From IMG/VR virus record IMGVR_UViG_3300029893_000004, positions 1-64,000 of that record: a DNA stretch of 64,000 nt. One strand, written 5' to 3'. The notes under the pieces were generated by a model. It saw only the letters and a program-made list of their open reading frames with translations, ran no database searches and was not told the DNA's origin. This DNA comes from a virus. Positions 56,386-64,000 of this stretch are shown here, piece by piece. How positions within the stretch are numbered: position 1 is the first letter of the stretch; each line of letters opens with the position of its first letter. Made by a program: the position numbers and the translations under genes.

Positions 56386-57750
56386 TCAGGCCGCCGCGCT
56401 TTCCGCAAAACGCCAGCCGGTATCGGCACTTAGCTCCGCCTCGCGCGCTTCACCCACAAGCAGGTTGCCACCAAACAGAGCGCGTCCGTCCTCGAACGGC
56501 ACGATCTGCGGCCAGACGGCGCCGTCGTCGCAGCGGGTGAGCACCATGGCGCCCTGCTGCCAGTCGACGCGCGGCGTCGCGGCCGGCACCACGCCGTCAA
56601 TGCGGCAGAGCGTGCCCGGGCTCCCGCTGAAGATGCGCGTGCGGCGCCCGCCCGGGCCGTGCAGCGTGCGCCACGCGAGCTCGCAGCGGTGGATGTGCCC
56701 GTAGACCTCGGAGTGCGTGGCCTCGCCCAGCACGGCGGCGGCCGTCGCGCCCGCGCGCTTGCGTACCGTGTGCCCGTGGTGCACACGCACCTGGTCCCAC
56801 AGCCACACCTCGGCGCCGTAGGGCCCGTGGTACTCGACGTCGAGCGCCGCGAGCCCGAGCAGGCGCGGGATGCTCAGGAGCGCCGGCCCGCGCGTGTCGT
56901 CGGCCGGTCGCAGGCCCTCGGCCTCGGGCAGCATGGCGACGATCGCCTTCTCGATCCGGTGCTCGTGGTTGCCCTCCAGGTAGACGATGCGCGCCCCGGG
57001 CGCCGCTGTGCGCAGGCGCCCGATGAACCAGTGCAACTCGATCAGGCTCGCCTGCGTCGTGTACCGGAGCGCGGCGCTGGCCGTGTACTTGGTCGACCAC
57101 GGCGCCAGGTCGAGCATGTCGCCCAGGAGCACGATGATCTCGGGCTGCAGGAGCTGCGCGAGCTGTACGGCCAAGTCGCAGGCGCGCCGGTCGTGCAGCG
57201 GGTCGAGCGTGCCGCGCTCCCGGTCGTGCCGGAACCCGTGCTGACTGTCGGGGACGATGAGCGCCTGTCGCAGCGCCCCGGGCTCGAGGGGCCGCGCCTC
57301 GCGCCGGAGGTGCGCGACCGGCTGCACCGGCTCGAGGCCGGGCGTGCGCTGTTGCAGATGCGCCGTCACCTGCCAGACGCGCCGGTCGCCGCTCACCCAG
57401 CTATTCGCCTTCCAGCGCTCGACCGCCCAGCGCTCCCGGTCGACGTCCGCGTCGCGCATCAGGTCGTCGAGCGTGTAGGGGCCCTCATCCGTCGCAGCTC
57501 CGGCCGTCGCCCCGTCGTCGGTCTCGCGCAGGGCAGCGGGGGCCGGCGGGGGCGGCTCCTCGGCGTCCTGGGGCACGCGCGGCGGCTTGATGCGCGTCGT
57601 CATCGGGCGGCCGCTCTTCGCGGCCTCGATGCGCCCGCGCAGGGTCGAGCGCGAGACGCCCAGCGCGCGGGCGGCGCTGGCGACGCACCCGTGGTGCGGC
57701 TCGGAGTCGACGAAGCGCAGGAGCGCCTCGCCGGTCAGGGAGTCGGCCAT
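56386..57750 (-). CDS. HTH protein fused to calcineurin-like phosphoesterase
   Basis: 454 residues from ATG 57750 with AAGGA in front. Near the N-terminus HHGCVASAARALGVSRSTLR (about 17-36) is a Fis-type helix-turn-helix. After a Pro/Ala-rich linker the phosphoesterase domain shows IVPDSQHGFRHDRE (first metal motif with D and H), IIVLLGDMLDL (GD), YLEGNHEHRIEKA (GNHE) and VHHGHTVRK and YGHIHRCEL (GHxH). Such fusions are known in phages; the HTH may target DNA ends or operators. Function unproved. Confidence 0.82.
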   Translation of the reverse strand: MADSLTGEALLRFVDSEPHHGCVASAARALGVSRSTLRGRIEAAKSGRPMTTRIKPPRVPQDAEEPPPPAPAALRETDDGATAGAATDEGPYTLDDLMRDADVDRERWAVERWKANSWVSGDRRVWQVTAHLQQRTPGLEPVQPVAHLRREARPLEPGALRQALIVPDSQHGFRHDRERGTLDPLHDRRACDLAVQLAQLLQPEIIVLLGDMLDLAPWSTKYTASAALRYTTQASLIELHWFIGRLRTAAPGARIVYLEGNHEHRIEKAIVAMLPEAEGLRPADDTRGPALLSIPRLLGLAALDVEYHGPYGAEVWLWDQVRVHHGHTVRKRAGATAAAVLGEATHSEVYGHIHRCELAWRTLHGPGGRRTRIFSGSPGTLCRIDGVVPAATPRVDWQQGAMVLTRCDDGAVWPQIVPFEDGRALFGGNLLVGEAREAELSADTGWRFAESAAA

Positions 57751-57782
57751 GGGGGGTGTCCTTTGTGGGAGAGGCGGGAGGG

Positions 57783-58343
57783 TCAGGCGGCCGAGCGCTC
57801 GATGCGCTTCAGCTTCTTGTAGTAGCTCGGATCTTCGGCCAGGTGGTCCATCGCGATCTCGCGCGCGATGGCCTCGTCGTCGGTGTGCTCGCGCTCGTGC
57901 GCGATGCCCTCGGCGAGCGCCTCGGGGTCGAAGTCCTCGGGGCACCGGCCGTCCGCCGTGCCGCCGCGGAGCTTCTCGCGCGGGCGCAGCGCCTTCTCCG
58001 TCGCCTTGTCCGCCCGCTCGACGATGGCCCGGGCCCACCGCCAGCCGGCGTCACCGCCCCAGAGGTGCCACGCCTGCCAGCCCTTGCCCTGCTCGTCCCA
58101 CGTCTCGCCCTGCTTGTCGGGCTCGTGACGCGGGAAGTAGGCGGCGATGTGCCGGACCTTCGCCAGCGACACCGGGCGGCCGGACGCCAGCAGGCGAGCC
58201 GTTGCGAGGCCGACGGACGTGCCGCCGCGCTCGCTCGGGGGCTTGTCCTTGCGGACCTGCAAGGCGCGCCGGGCGGCGGCCTGGACGGCGAGGGGCGGGG
58301 TGTAGGAGTCGGTGGACTTGTGGAGGTGCAGGACGAGGCGCAT
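57783..58343 (-). CDS. Phage protein with WGGDAG motif
   Basis: 186 residues from ATG 58343 (MRLVLHLHKSTDSYTPPLAV). It contains QVRKDKPPSERGGTSVGLAT, SLAKVRHIAAYFPRHEPDKQ and WHLWGGDAGWRWARAIVERA, a pattern common in phage proteins near structural genes, often as part of large polyvalent polypeptides. The SD is poorly placed, so translation may depend on the upstream gene. The opening MRLVLHL resembles the starts of the other two polyvalent-type genes. Confidence 0.65.
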   Translation of the reverse strand: MRLVLHLHKSTDSYTPPLAVQAAARRALQVRKDKPPSERGGTSVGLATARLLASGRPVSLAKVRHIAAYFPRHEPDKQGETWDEQGKGWQAWHLWGGDAGWRWARAIVERADKATEKALRPREKLRGGTADGRCPEDFDPEALAEGIAHEREHTDDEAIAREIAMDHLAEDPSYYKKLKRIERSAA

Positions 58344-58396
58344 CGGACGCGCGCTCAGCGCCTTCTCCGTGTTGGCCTCAGGGATCTTCGCGCCCG

Positions 58397-61300
58397 TCAC
58401 CTGCTCCGCCGCGTAGCGCGCCGCGTTGTTGCGCTGGCGCTGCCAAGCTCCGATGCTCGGTGCCCAAAGGGGCGGAGGTGCAGCACGAGGCGGAGAGACT
58501 TCTTGACCGTGCCAATCTTGTCCGCCACGGCGTCGAGCTTGTCGGCTGGGATGGTCCAGCGCCTGAAGTCGGCGTCCCACCGGCCGCCCGCGGCGCGGAT
58601 GGCGTCCTTGTGCGCGAACGTGTTGCCGGACAGGCCGATGCGATCGCCCAACTTCGTGACAACGATTCCGGCCCTCACGAGCTTGTCGAGCGCGTCCGCT
58701 CCGTCGCTCTCGACCGTCGCCTTGCCGCTGAGACCGCTCACGGGCGCAATCGCGGGCGCGGGCTTCTCCGCCTGCGCGATCAGCCTGTCCGCCAAGTCGA
58801 AGGCGTCCGTGCTCTTGTTGTCCAGCCACCAGCCGGCGCTGGTCTGGCGCTTGAACGCCTCGGCTGCGTCCGCAAGGTCGTCCGGAGACTCCGCGGCGAT
58901 GATCTGGAGCTTGCGCTCGCGCACGGCCTCGGCCGCGCGCACCTGCGCCTCGCTGCCGGTCAGCACCGGCATGGGGCCGACGGCCTTGACCGCGTCGAGT
59001 ATCGGCTTGAGCAGCGCCTCGCCGCGCTCTCGCACGGCCTGCAGCGCTTCCTCGTTCACGCCGCGTTGTGCGAGGATCTTGAGGTTCTCCGCGAAGACGT
59101 CGGCCCTCCCCTCCTTCGCGTTGCGCAGCGCCAAGTCGGCGAACTGGCCCTGCGCAAACGGCAGGGCCTTGATCGGGTCGGCGGGCTGGGCCTTGACGCC
59201 GACCTTCCGCGCCTCGCGCTCCCGGGCCGCCACCTGCTTCGGCGTGCCGTGCTTGCGCGCGGCCTCCAGGTCGCGCTTGGCCTTCTCGCGCGCCTTGCCG
59301 ATGGCCTCCGCATGCTCCCGGTGCAGCATCGCGACGAACGCCGAGCGCTTGACCGTCTCGGTGTGCCCGCTCTCGTCGTGCCGGATGGTGACGTCGTCGC
59401 CGTCGACCTTCGTGACGTGGAAGTGCCCCTCCTTGCCCGCGTGCTTCACGCGGAACGCGGCGCCCTCGTGGATCGTGTCCTCGTGGCCGATGCCCTTGCC
59501 GGCGGTGACCGTGTAGTAGTACCTCCAGGGCCGCTTCGGGTTGCCCGTGCGCTCGCGCCGGATGTACTTGTGGCCGGCGCCCTTCGTGACGAGCTGGCTC
59601 AGGAACAGCAGGCGGCCGATCTGCTCGGGCAGTTCGTGCTCGATCGGGTGGGTGTGCATGCTCAGGCTCCGGAAAAGGCCCATCTGCCCGCGGCGGTCGC
59701 CCTGCTGGCCAGATGCCAGGTCGAGCAGGTCATCGGTGGACCGGCTGCCGCCCGCAAGGTCGCCCTGGCCGGCCGGGTTGCGCTTGGCGTGCGTCGCGAA
59801 GTCGCGGACGAACGCCGCCATCTGCACGGGCTTGTCGAGACGGTCGACCAGTACCTGCAGCAGTCGTTGCGACGTGCCGTCCAGCTTCGGCTTGCTCTCG
59901 AAGCCCTCGACGCCAAGCGCCGCGAAGCCGCCCGAGTCGCGGTCGTACTCGGAGACGCTCGTCAGGTTGCGCCGGCGCATGTAGGCGTGCGCCTCGAGCG
60001 CCGTGCGCAGCGGCTTCTGCAGGTCGTGGCCGTTGCGAGCGGCCCGGACGAGGTGCGGCACGACGCCCGAGATCGCGGCCACGTGCTTCGGGAGCATGTC
60101 CGACAGGAGATCCGGATCGGGCAGGTAGTGCCCGACCAGCACCCGCTCGACGAACGTCTTGCCGTCCTCGTTCAGCTTGCCGTCCTTGCCGACGTACTGG
60201 CTGCGGTTGCGCCGATCGATGATGGCCTTGCCCTCGCGCGCGGACTGCAAGTCGCGCACGAAGCGAGCGCCTTCGCTGGACGACAGGAACGCGTTGAGCG
60301 TGGGGTGCAAGGGCTCGCCAGTCTCCTTCGTGCGGTCCATGGCCGTCGCCAGCCCGTCAAGCATGGCCTCGGTCACCATGCGGCCGCGCGCGACCTGGTC
60401 AACGCGTGGGTCCATGCCCTGGGTGAACGACTCGTTGTAGCGCCGAACGAGCACGCCCATCTGGGCACGGTCGGCGTCCGGGACGTCCACCTCGCGCACG
60501 AGGATGGGCGCCTTCATCGCGTCGACGTCGCCGTGCGCAAAGCCGAACTCGTGCGCGTGCTCTCTCAGGTAGTCCTTGTACGCCTGCGCCTTGTCCGGCG
60601 CCTCGGCGTAGGCGAGCTGCAGGCTCATCGTGCGGCTGTTGCCGCCGAGCACCACGCCGCCGGCCGTCATGACGGGCGGGCCGTTGACCGCGTCCGGGTT
60701 CGTGTTCACGACGTAGGCCGGCTGCAGCTTGCGGGCGTTGGTGCGGACCTTGTCCTGCTCGGCCTTGTCCCGGTGGTAGGAGCGCTCCTGCACGCCCTCT
60801 GGGTAGTCCTCGCGCTGCTTGAATCCCTTGGTCGGGTCGTGGCTGGCCACGGCGTCCCCGGCCTCCACGAGCCGATAGCGGGCGCGCTGCGGCGTCGGGT
60901 TGCCCTCGGCGTCTGCGACGAACACGGTCGTTGCCGCGCCCTGGATGCCGCGCGCGTCCGGCTTGCGGGCGCCTGCTCGCTCTGCCCGCAGCGCGTCCCA
61001 TCGTGCCTGCAGATCGTGCGCCTTGCCGACTTCCGGCACGTCGCGCAGGCCGGGGTACGCGTGCGCGAGCCGCTCGAGGCTCATGGACACGCGCGCGCCT
61101 AGCATGGCGGTCGCGTAGTCGATCATTGCCCGCCGCGCTGCCTCGTTGGAGCCGGCCGCCTCGATGGCGCCGAGCAGCGCCTCCGCCTTGCCCAGCTCCT
61201 CGGCCGCGTCGCGCCGCATCTCGACCAGCCGCTCGTCGAAGTCGGCCTTCGGCAGTCGCAGCGTTGCGGCCTCGACCACGTGCGCGGCCCGCACCTTCGG

Positions 61301-61933
61301 CGCGCCGTCCGCGCCGCGCAGGTTCTCCGCGCCCTTGGTGATCTGCCGCGCGTTCGCGCTCACGCGCCGGCCGATCGTCGCGTCCGACGCCATGGCCAAC
61401 AGGGCGCGCTTGGCGTCCTGCTCCCAGCCGGGCCGCGCCGCCAGGAAGCTCACGATGCGCTGGGCGTGCTCCGGGGGCACCTTGGCCGCCGCGAAGCGCT
61501 GTGCGTACGCCTTCGACGTCGCCTGCGCGTCGTCGTGGTTGACACGCTCCGCCTCCCGCACGAACCGGCGCAGCATGCGCTCGGCGCCCGCCTCGAAGCG
61601 CGAGCGGTACACGGCCGCCATCTTCGCGTGCAGGTCGGCGTGCGTCAGCTCCTGCTCCTGGCCCGTCTCGCGGTGGCGCACGCGCACCTTCTCATGGTCC
61701 GCGTGCACGACGTCGAGCACGCCGCCGGCGCGCGTGTTGATGCTCTCGCCCTCGACCGCGTGGCGCGCCGTCGACGCATCGCTGTAGTAGTAGCGGTAGC
61801 CGCCGCCCGGCTTCGGGACGCGCCGGATGTACTTGTGGCCGGTGGCCTTGCCGAGCGCCTGCAGCGCAAACAGGCGGGCGCCTTCGGCCTCGGGCAGCTC
61901 GACCCATCTGGGCCTGGCGAGAGTGAGCCTCAC
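58397..61933 (-). CDS. Large polyvalent-type protein with DdrB/ParB-like domain
   Basis: 1178 residues from GTG 61933, in a GTGA overlap. A first GHKYIRRVPKPGGGYRYYYS lies at 32-51. A helical region (200-360) precedes a DdrB-like ParB-superfamily domain (about 370-510: GVVLGGNSRTMSLQLAYAEA, FKQREDYPEGVQERS, VNTNPDAVNGP). A second GHKYIRRERT near 786 leads into the module HEGAAFRVKHAGKEGHFHVT and a charged coil. A DUF5710-like motif FAHKDAIRAAGGRWDADFRR stands near 1110. Such assemblies are called polyvalent proteins in phages and plasmids and may enter the cell with DNA to counter defence. Function here is inferred. Confidence 0.75.
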   Translation of the reverse strand: MRLTLARPRWVELPEAEGARLFALQALGKATGHKYIRRVPKPGGGYRYYYSDASTARHAVEGESINTRAGGVLDVVHADHEKVRVRHRETGQEQELTHADLHAKMAAVYRSRFEAGAERMLRRFVREAERVNHDDAQATSKAYAQRFAAAKVPPEHAQRIVSFLAARPGWEQDAKRALLAMASDATIGRRVSANARQITKGAENLRGADGAPKVRAAHVVEAATLRLPKADFDERLVEMRRDAAEELGKAEALLGAIEAAGSNEAARRAMIDYATAMLGARVSMSLERLAHAYPGLRDVPEVGKAHDLQARWDALRAERAGARKPDARGIQGAATTVFVADAEGNPTPQRARYRLVEAGDAVASHDPTKGFKQREDYPEGVQERSYHRDKAEQDKVRTNARKLQPAYVVNTNPDAVNGPPVMTAGGVVLGGNSRTMSLQLAYAEAPDKAQAYKDYLREHAHEFGFAHGDVDAMKAPILVREVDVPDADRAQMGVLVRRYNESFTQGMDPRVDQVARGRMVTEAMLDGLATAMDRTKETGEPLHPTLNAFLSSSEGARFVRDLQSAREGKAIIDRRNRSQYVGKDGKLNEDGKTFVERVLVGHYLPDPDLLSDMLPKHVAAISGVVPHLVRAARNGHDLQKPLRTALEAHAYMRRRNLTSVSEYDRDSGGFAALGVEGFESKPKLDGTSQRLLQVLVDRLDKPVQMAAFVRDFATHAKRNPAGQGDLAGGSRSTDDLLDLASGQQGDRRGQMGLFRSLSMHTHPIEHELPEQIGRLLFLSQLVTKGAGHKYIRRERTGNPKRPWRYYYTVTAGKGIGHEDTIHEGAAFRVKHAGKEGHFHVTKVDGDDVTIRHDESGHTETVKRSAFVAMLHREHAEAIGKAREKAKRDLEAARKHGTPKQVAAREREARKVGVKAQPADPIKALPFAQGQFADLALRNAKEGRADVFAENLKILAQRGVNEEALQAVRERGEALLKPILDAVKAVGPMPVLTGSEAQVRAAEAVRERKLQIIAAESPDDLADAAEAFKRQTSAGWWLDNKSTDAFDLADRLIAQAEKPAPAIAPVSGLSGKATVESDGADALDKLVRAGIVVTKLGDRIGLSGNTFAHKDAIRAAGGRWDADFRRWTIPADKLDAVADKIGTVKKSLRLVLHLRPFGHRASELGSASATTRRATRRSR
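58523..58623 (-). repeat. 101-nt perfect direct repeat, copy 2
   Basis: Identical over 101 nt to 44842-44942, with similarity continuing for about 230 nt. Encodes the same C-terminal module as in the smaller polyvalent-type gene. Homologous recombination between them would excise or duplicate the 13.7 kb in between. Confidence 0.85.
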
Positions 61934-62115
61934 GGCACCACCTCCACGGCGCCCGCGTCCGGCGCGCACTGGACCACGTCGGGCGCCGGGCGCTCGGCGG
62001 GCGGCTCGTAGCTGCCGAAAATGTCGTCGAGCGGCACGCCCAGCGCGAGCCCGACGGCTGCGGCAAGGAGCGCGATCGCGGTGCCAATCTGCTTGGCGCG
62101 GATGCGGTTGGTCAT
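61930..62115 (-). CDS. Small membrane protein
   Basis: 61 residues from ATG 62115. One hydrophobic stretch (IGTAIALLAAAVGLALGVPL) after a basic start (MTNRIRAK), then a Pro/Asp/Glu-rich tail (ERPAPDVVQCAPDAGAVEV). It overlaps the large polyvalent gene by GTGA. Upstream, 62116-62315 is gene-free: repeats of GCGCCTCG and weak hairpins only. Confidence 0.6.
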   Translation of the reverse strand: MTNRIRAKQIGTAIALLAAAVGLALGVPLDDIFGSYEPPAERPAPDVVQCAPDAGAVEVVP

Positions 62116-62315
62116 GGCGGGCTCCGAAACGCGGCGAGGCGCCTCGACGGGATGCCGGGCGCCTCGGTGCGTGGGGTGTCATGCTCGCGCGCGAACGGCG
62201 CAAGCGGGGCTGCTCGGGAGTTTAGCAGGAGTAGAGCGCGGAGTCGAGTGCAGGAGGGGTCAGCGGGAGGCCAGCGCGTCCGTCAGCGCCCGGTGCCCCG
62301 GGCCTCGTCAGTGGG

Positions 62316-63092
62316 CTAGTCGGCGATGAGCGCCAGCGCCCGGGCTCCGCGCATGGTCACGCCCCAGCCGTCCATGCGCTGCCCATCGCGGTACGCCTGC
62401 CAGTAACCGTCGCCGTCGTACCGCATGGTGACGACGGCTCCGTGCGGCACGCCCTCGGGCCTGTCGTCGCTGTACAGGTCCGCCAGCTCGCCCATGGTCG
62501 TCGCGAACCTGGGCGCGGGGCACCGCGTCGCGATGATGTCGTCGGCAGCATCGTCGTCGGGCTCGCAGCCGCCCTCGGTCAGCATGAGCCGGATCGCGTC
62601 GCCGGCCGTCTCGCCCTCGTACACGCCCAGCACGAATCCGCTCGTGGTGTTCTCGATCAGGTAGTGCGCCTTGGCGGCCGGAAGGTCGCGGCTTTCGCCC
62701 TCCTCCGCCTCCGTGCTGACCGCCTCGCCGATGCTCTCGCACCAGATGACGTAGGCGTCGGCGTCGTCCGCCTCGTACAGCGGAACGTCGCCGCTGTAGC
62801 AACGCCAGACGCCGCCCTGGACGTACTCGAACCGCACCGTCCCCTCCACCAGGCTCCCATCGGTCGGCATGCGGAGCGGTCTGTTGGCCACGGCGCGACG
62901 CATCTCCTGCAGCAGGGACGCCTCCACCTCGAACGTCGCCGGAGCGCAGCGCATCGCAGAGATGTTGTCGGTGACGCCGAGGGCGATCGCCTGGCTCTCC
63001 GCCTTGTCGAGCGCCTCCGCCGCGCTCCCCGCCTCGATGACCATGAGAGTCGGACCGAACGTCTTGCTGATCAGGTAGTGCTTGCTCGCCAT
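62316..63092 (-). CDS. Hypothetical protein with internal duplication
   Basis: 258 residues from ATG 63092 (GGAG spaced well); a leaderless start at ATG 63128 is also possible as it falls at the predicted +1. Two similar halves can be seen: HYLISKTFGPTLMVIEAGSA near the start and HYLIENTTSGFVLGVYEGET near 120, each followed by a segment ending in an Asp/Glu-rich tract. Family unknown. It is the gene controlled by the 63.1-kb promoter-operator region. Confidence 0.7.
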   Translation of the reverse strand: MASKHYLISKTFGPTLMVIEAGSAAEALDKAESQAIALGVTDNISAMRCAPATFEVEASLLQEMRRAVANRPLRMPTDGSLVEGTVRFEYVQGGVWRCYSGDVPLYEADDADAYVIWCESIGEAVSTEAEEGESRDLPAAKAHYLIENTTSGFVLGVYEGETAGDAIRLMLTEGGCEPDDDAADDIIATRCPAPRFATTMGELADLYSDDRPEGVPHGAVVTMRYDGDGYWQAYRDGQRMDGWGVTMRGARALALIAD

Positions 63093-63134
63093 CGTCGTCT
63101 CCATCTGGTTGGTGCCGCCGTCGTTCATGACCCA

Positions 63135-63186
63135 ACAATACACCACAGGTGAATCGGCGTCAAGGGCAAAGTTAACCAGAGGTGAA
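63135..63186 (-). promoter_or_regulatory. Promoter with two operators
   Basis: TTGACG (63163-63158), a 17-nt spacer and TATTGT (63140-63135) on the minus strand. Two operators of the form TTCACC-N3-GGT: one at 63139-63153 over the -10 and spacer, another, nearly palindromic (TTAACC-AGA-GGTGAA), at 63172-63186 upstream of the -35. A third similar site is at 63443-63457 over the regulator's own ribosome site. Confidence 0.7.
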
Positions 63187-63438
63187 TTTTTCTTCCGCGG
63201 CCCGGGCCGCGTCCACCGCCCCCGGCACCTCGGCGAGCACGTGGGCGAGGATGAACAGCCACTTCGGCGGCTGGTAGGGCTGCCCCGCCTCGGGGCCCGA
63301 CTCGGCACGCGTGCCCCGCAGGGCGCGCGACATGGACGGCCGCGCCATCCCGACCAGGTCTGCTGCCTCGCTCGGTCCGAGCCCGGCCCGCTTCAGGGCG
63401 GCCCGGATCTCGGCCGCGGTCTTGATCGAGTCGCTCAA
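63172..63438 (-). CDS. HTH regulator of the 63-kb control region
   Basis: 88 residues from TTG 63438, preferred because GGAGGTGAACACC is spaced correctly; GTG 63447 is an alternative. It has AAEIRAALKRAGLGPSEAAD then VGMARPSMSRALRGTRAESG, an HTH in which the second helix has the M-A-R-P-S-M-S-R sequence seen in XRE/phage regulators, and a C-terminal helical extension. Its 3' end overlaps operator 2. It probably represses the 62316-63092 gene and itself. Confidence 0.75.
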   Translation of the reverse strand: MSDSIKTAAEIRAALKRAGLGPSEAADLVGMARPSMSRALRGTRAESGPEAGQPYQPPKWLFILAHVLAEVPGAVDAARAAEEKFTSG

Positions 63439-63547
63439 GGTGTTCACCTCCGGTGCATCAGTGTCGCGTGGGCCTTGGTCGCCGTCAAGCCGCCGCGGAC
63501 CGCCGAGGGGCTTGACCCCGTTCATCAGCCGATCCACCATCGCGGCC

Positions 63548-64000
63548 ATGAGCAGCAACCGCACCAAGCAGGACCGCAACCGGGCCCGGCGCCTCGACCG
63601 CCAGCGCGCGCGCCAGGGCGCCGCGGAGGAAGCCGGCGACGGGCCCTCGCTGTACCACCTCACGGTCAACACCGCCCACAGCCGGATCTCGCCGCGCTCC
63701 GAGGTGCGCGACGACGTCGTGGCGATGCTACGGCAGCGGATCGCGGAGGCGGACCTGGGCCATGTCCCCCTCGACGACGTCGAGCCGGGGGCCTTCGCGC
63801 GCCTGAGCGTCGAGCCCGACATCAGCGCCTACGGCGTCGAGCTCGGGCTGACCTTCGGCGGCGAGCGGCTGCCCGTGGTCATGTCGGTGCTGTGCGTCGA
63901 CCCTGAGCACACCGCGGCCGTGTGGCGCCACGCCCAGCGCTCCTGGGCGAAGATCATGCGCGAGCTGCCACCCGTGCAGATGCCGCCGGCGGACCGGCCG
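63548..64000 (+). CDS. Hypothetical protein, 3' end outside window
   Basis: At least 151 residues from ATG 63548. The N-terminus is strongly basic (SSNRTKQDRNRARRLDRQRA), then SLYHLTVNTAHSRISPRSEV, VVAMLRQRIAEADLGHVPLD and a beta-rich stretch (ISAYGVELGLTFGGERLPVV). Opposite strand to the regulator, with about 110 bp between starts and no clear promoter. No family recognised; the frame remains open at the window edge. Confidence 0.7.
   Translation, partial: MSSNRTKQDRNRARRLDRQRARQGAAEEAGDGPSLYHLTVNTAHSRISPRSEVRDDVVAMLRQRIAEADLGHVPLDDVEPGAFARLSVEPDISAYGVELGLTFGGERLPVVMSVLCVDPEHTAAVWRHAQRSWAKIMRELPPVQMPPADRP

Noticed and set aside
57587-61102. 1171-residue plus-strand open frame over the polyvalent gene
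   Set aside because: Low-complexity Arg/Ala shadow of the large minus-strand gene; no ribosome site, no motif.
1-64000. tRNA or rRNA genes
   Set aside because: I saw no cloverleaf with GTTCGAATC-type T-loop or CCA end and no rRNA-like sequence, although a reading by eye can miss divergent tRNAs.

Overview
The window is a continuous piece of the genome of a tailed bacteriophage or prophage with a contractile tail (myovirus type). Evidence is a full morphogenesis run on the minus strand: portal, Mu gpF-like head protein, HK97-type prohead protease, scaffold, capsid, neck proteins, sheath, tube, tail chaperones, tape measure, hub, spike, baseplate J, fibres and lysis genes. Base composition is very GC-rich and start sites carry ordinary Shine-Dalgarno sequences. 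Promoters, where visible, look sigma70-like. A lipoprotein with a long acidic Asp-Ala-Gly stretch (19836-20432) recalls Myxococcota surface proteins, so a high-GC proteobacterial or myxobacterial host is my guess, not a demonstration. Both edges cut genes. I see no terminase, integrase or DNA polymerase, so the genome extends beyond the window.

Layout. 1-2000 (minus): a helix-turn-helix regulator and a small operon ending in an internally shortened DNA methyltransferase. 2095-11210 (plus): a second regulator, then a recombination block (a protein with an SSB-like acidic tail, an SbcD nuclease and an SbcC ATPase), then a promoter/operator followed by an adenine-methyltransferase-like gene and small genes. 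11207-46482 (minus): lysis, tail tip, tail and head genes, read from high to low coordinates, interrupted only by a plus-strand lipoprotein gene. 46699-56309 (minus): a tightly overlapping early or accessory block with SSB, a DnaQ-like exonuclease, an HslV-like Ntn hydrolase, several small membrane, zinc-finger and HTH proteins, and a two-gene ABC-three-component (ABC-3C) remnant. 56386-62115 (minus): an HTH-phosphoesterase fusion and a very large polyvalent-type protein. 62316-64000: a third regulator with its own operators and a partial plus-strand gene.

How it works together. One operator family (CTTTAC-N5-GTAAAG) overlaps the minus-strand regulator promoter near 2000 and the plus-strand promoter near 9070, and recurs near 56330. 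A second family (TTCACC-N3-GGTGNA) surrounds the 63 kb regulator. These look like two separate repression circuits. Two strong minus-strand promoters in front of structural genes (46.68 kb and 19.57 kb) share the spacer word CGTTCGGATG. Many genes overlap by ATGA, GTGA or TGATG, so expression is probably translationally coupled along long transcripts.

The observations I rate highest are the phage-borne ABC-3C middle component with an ATPase that stops before its C-terminal lobe, four tail-tip proteins with Sec signal peptides, the recurring GHKYIRR modules with a 101-nt perfect repeat, and a Mu-like -2 frameshift site in the tail chaperones. Three genes between 47.6 and 51.2 kb each contain one apparent extra base, which may be decay or assembly error.
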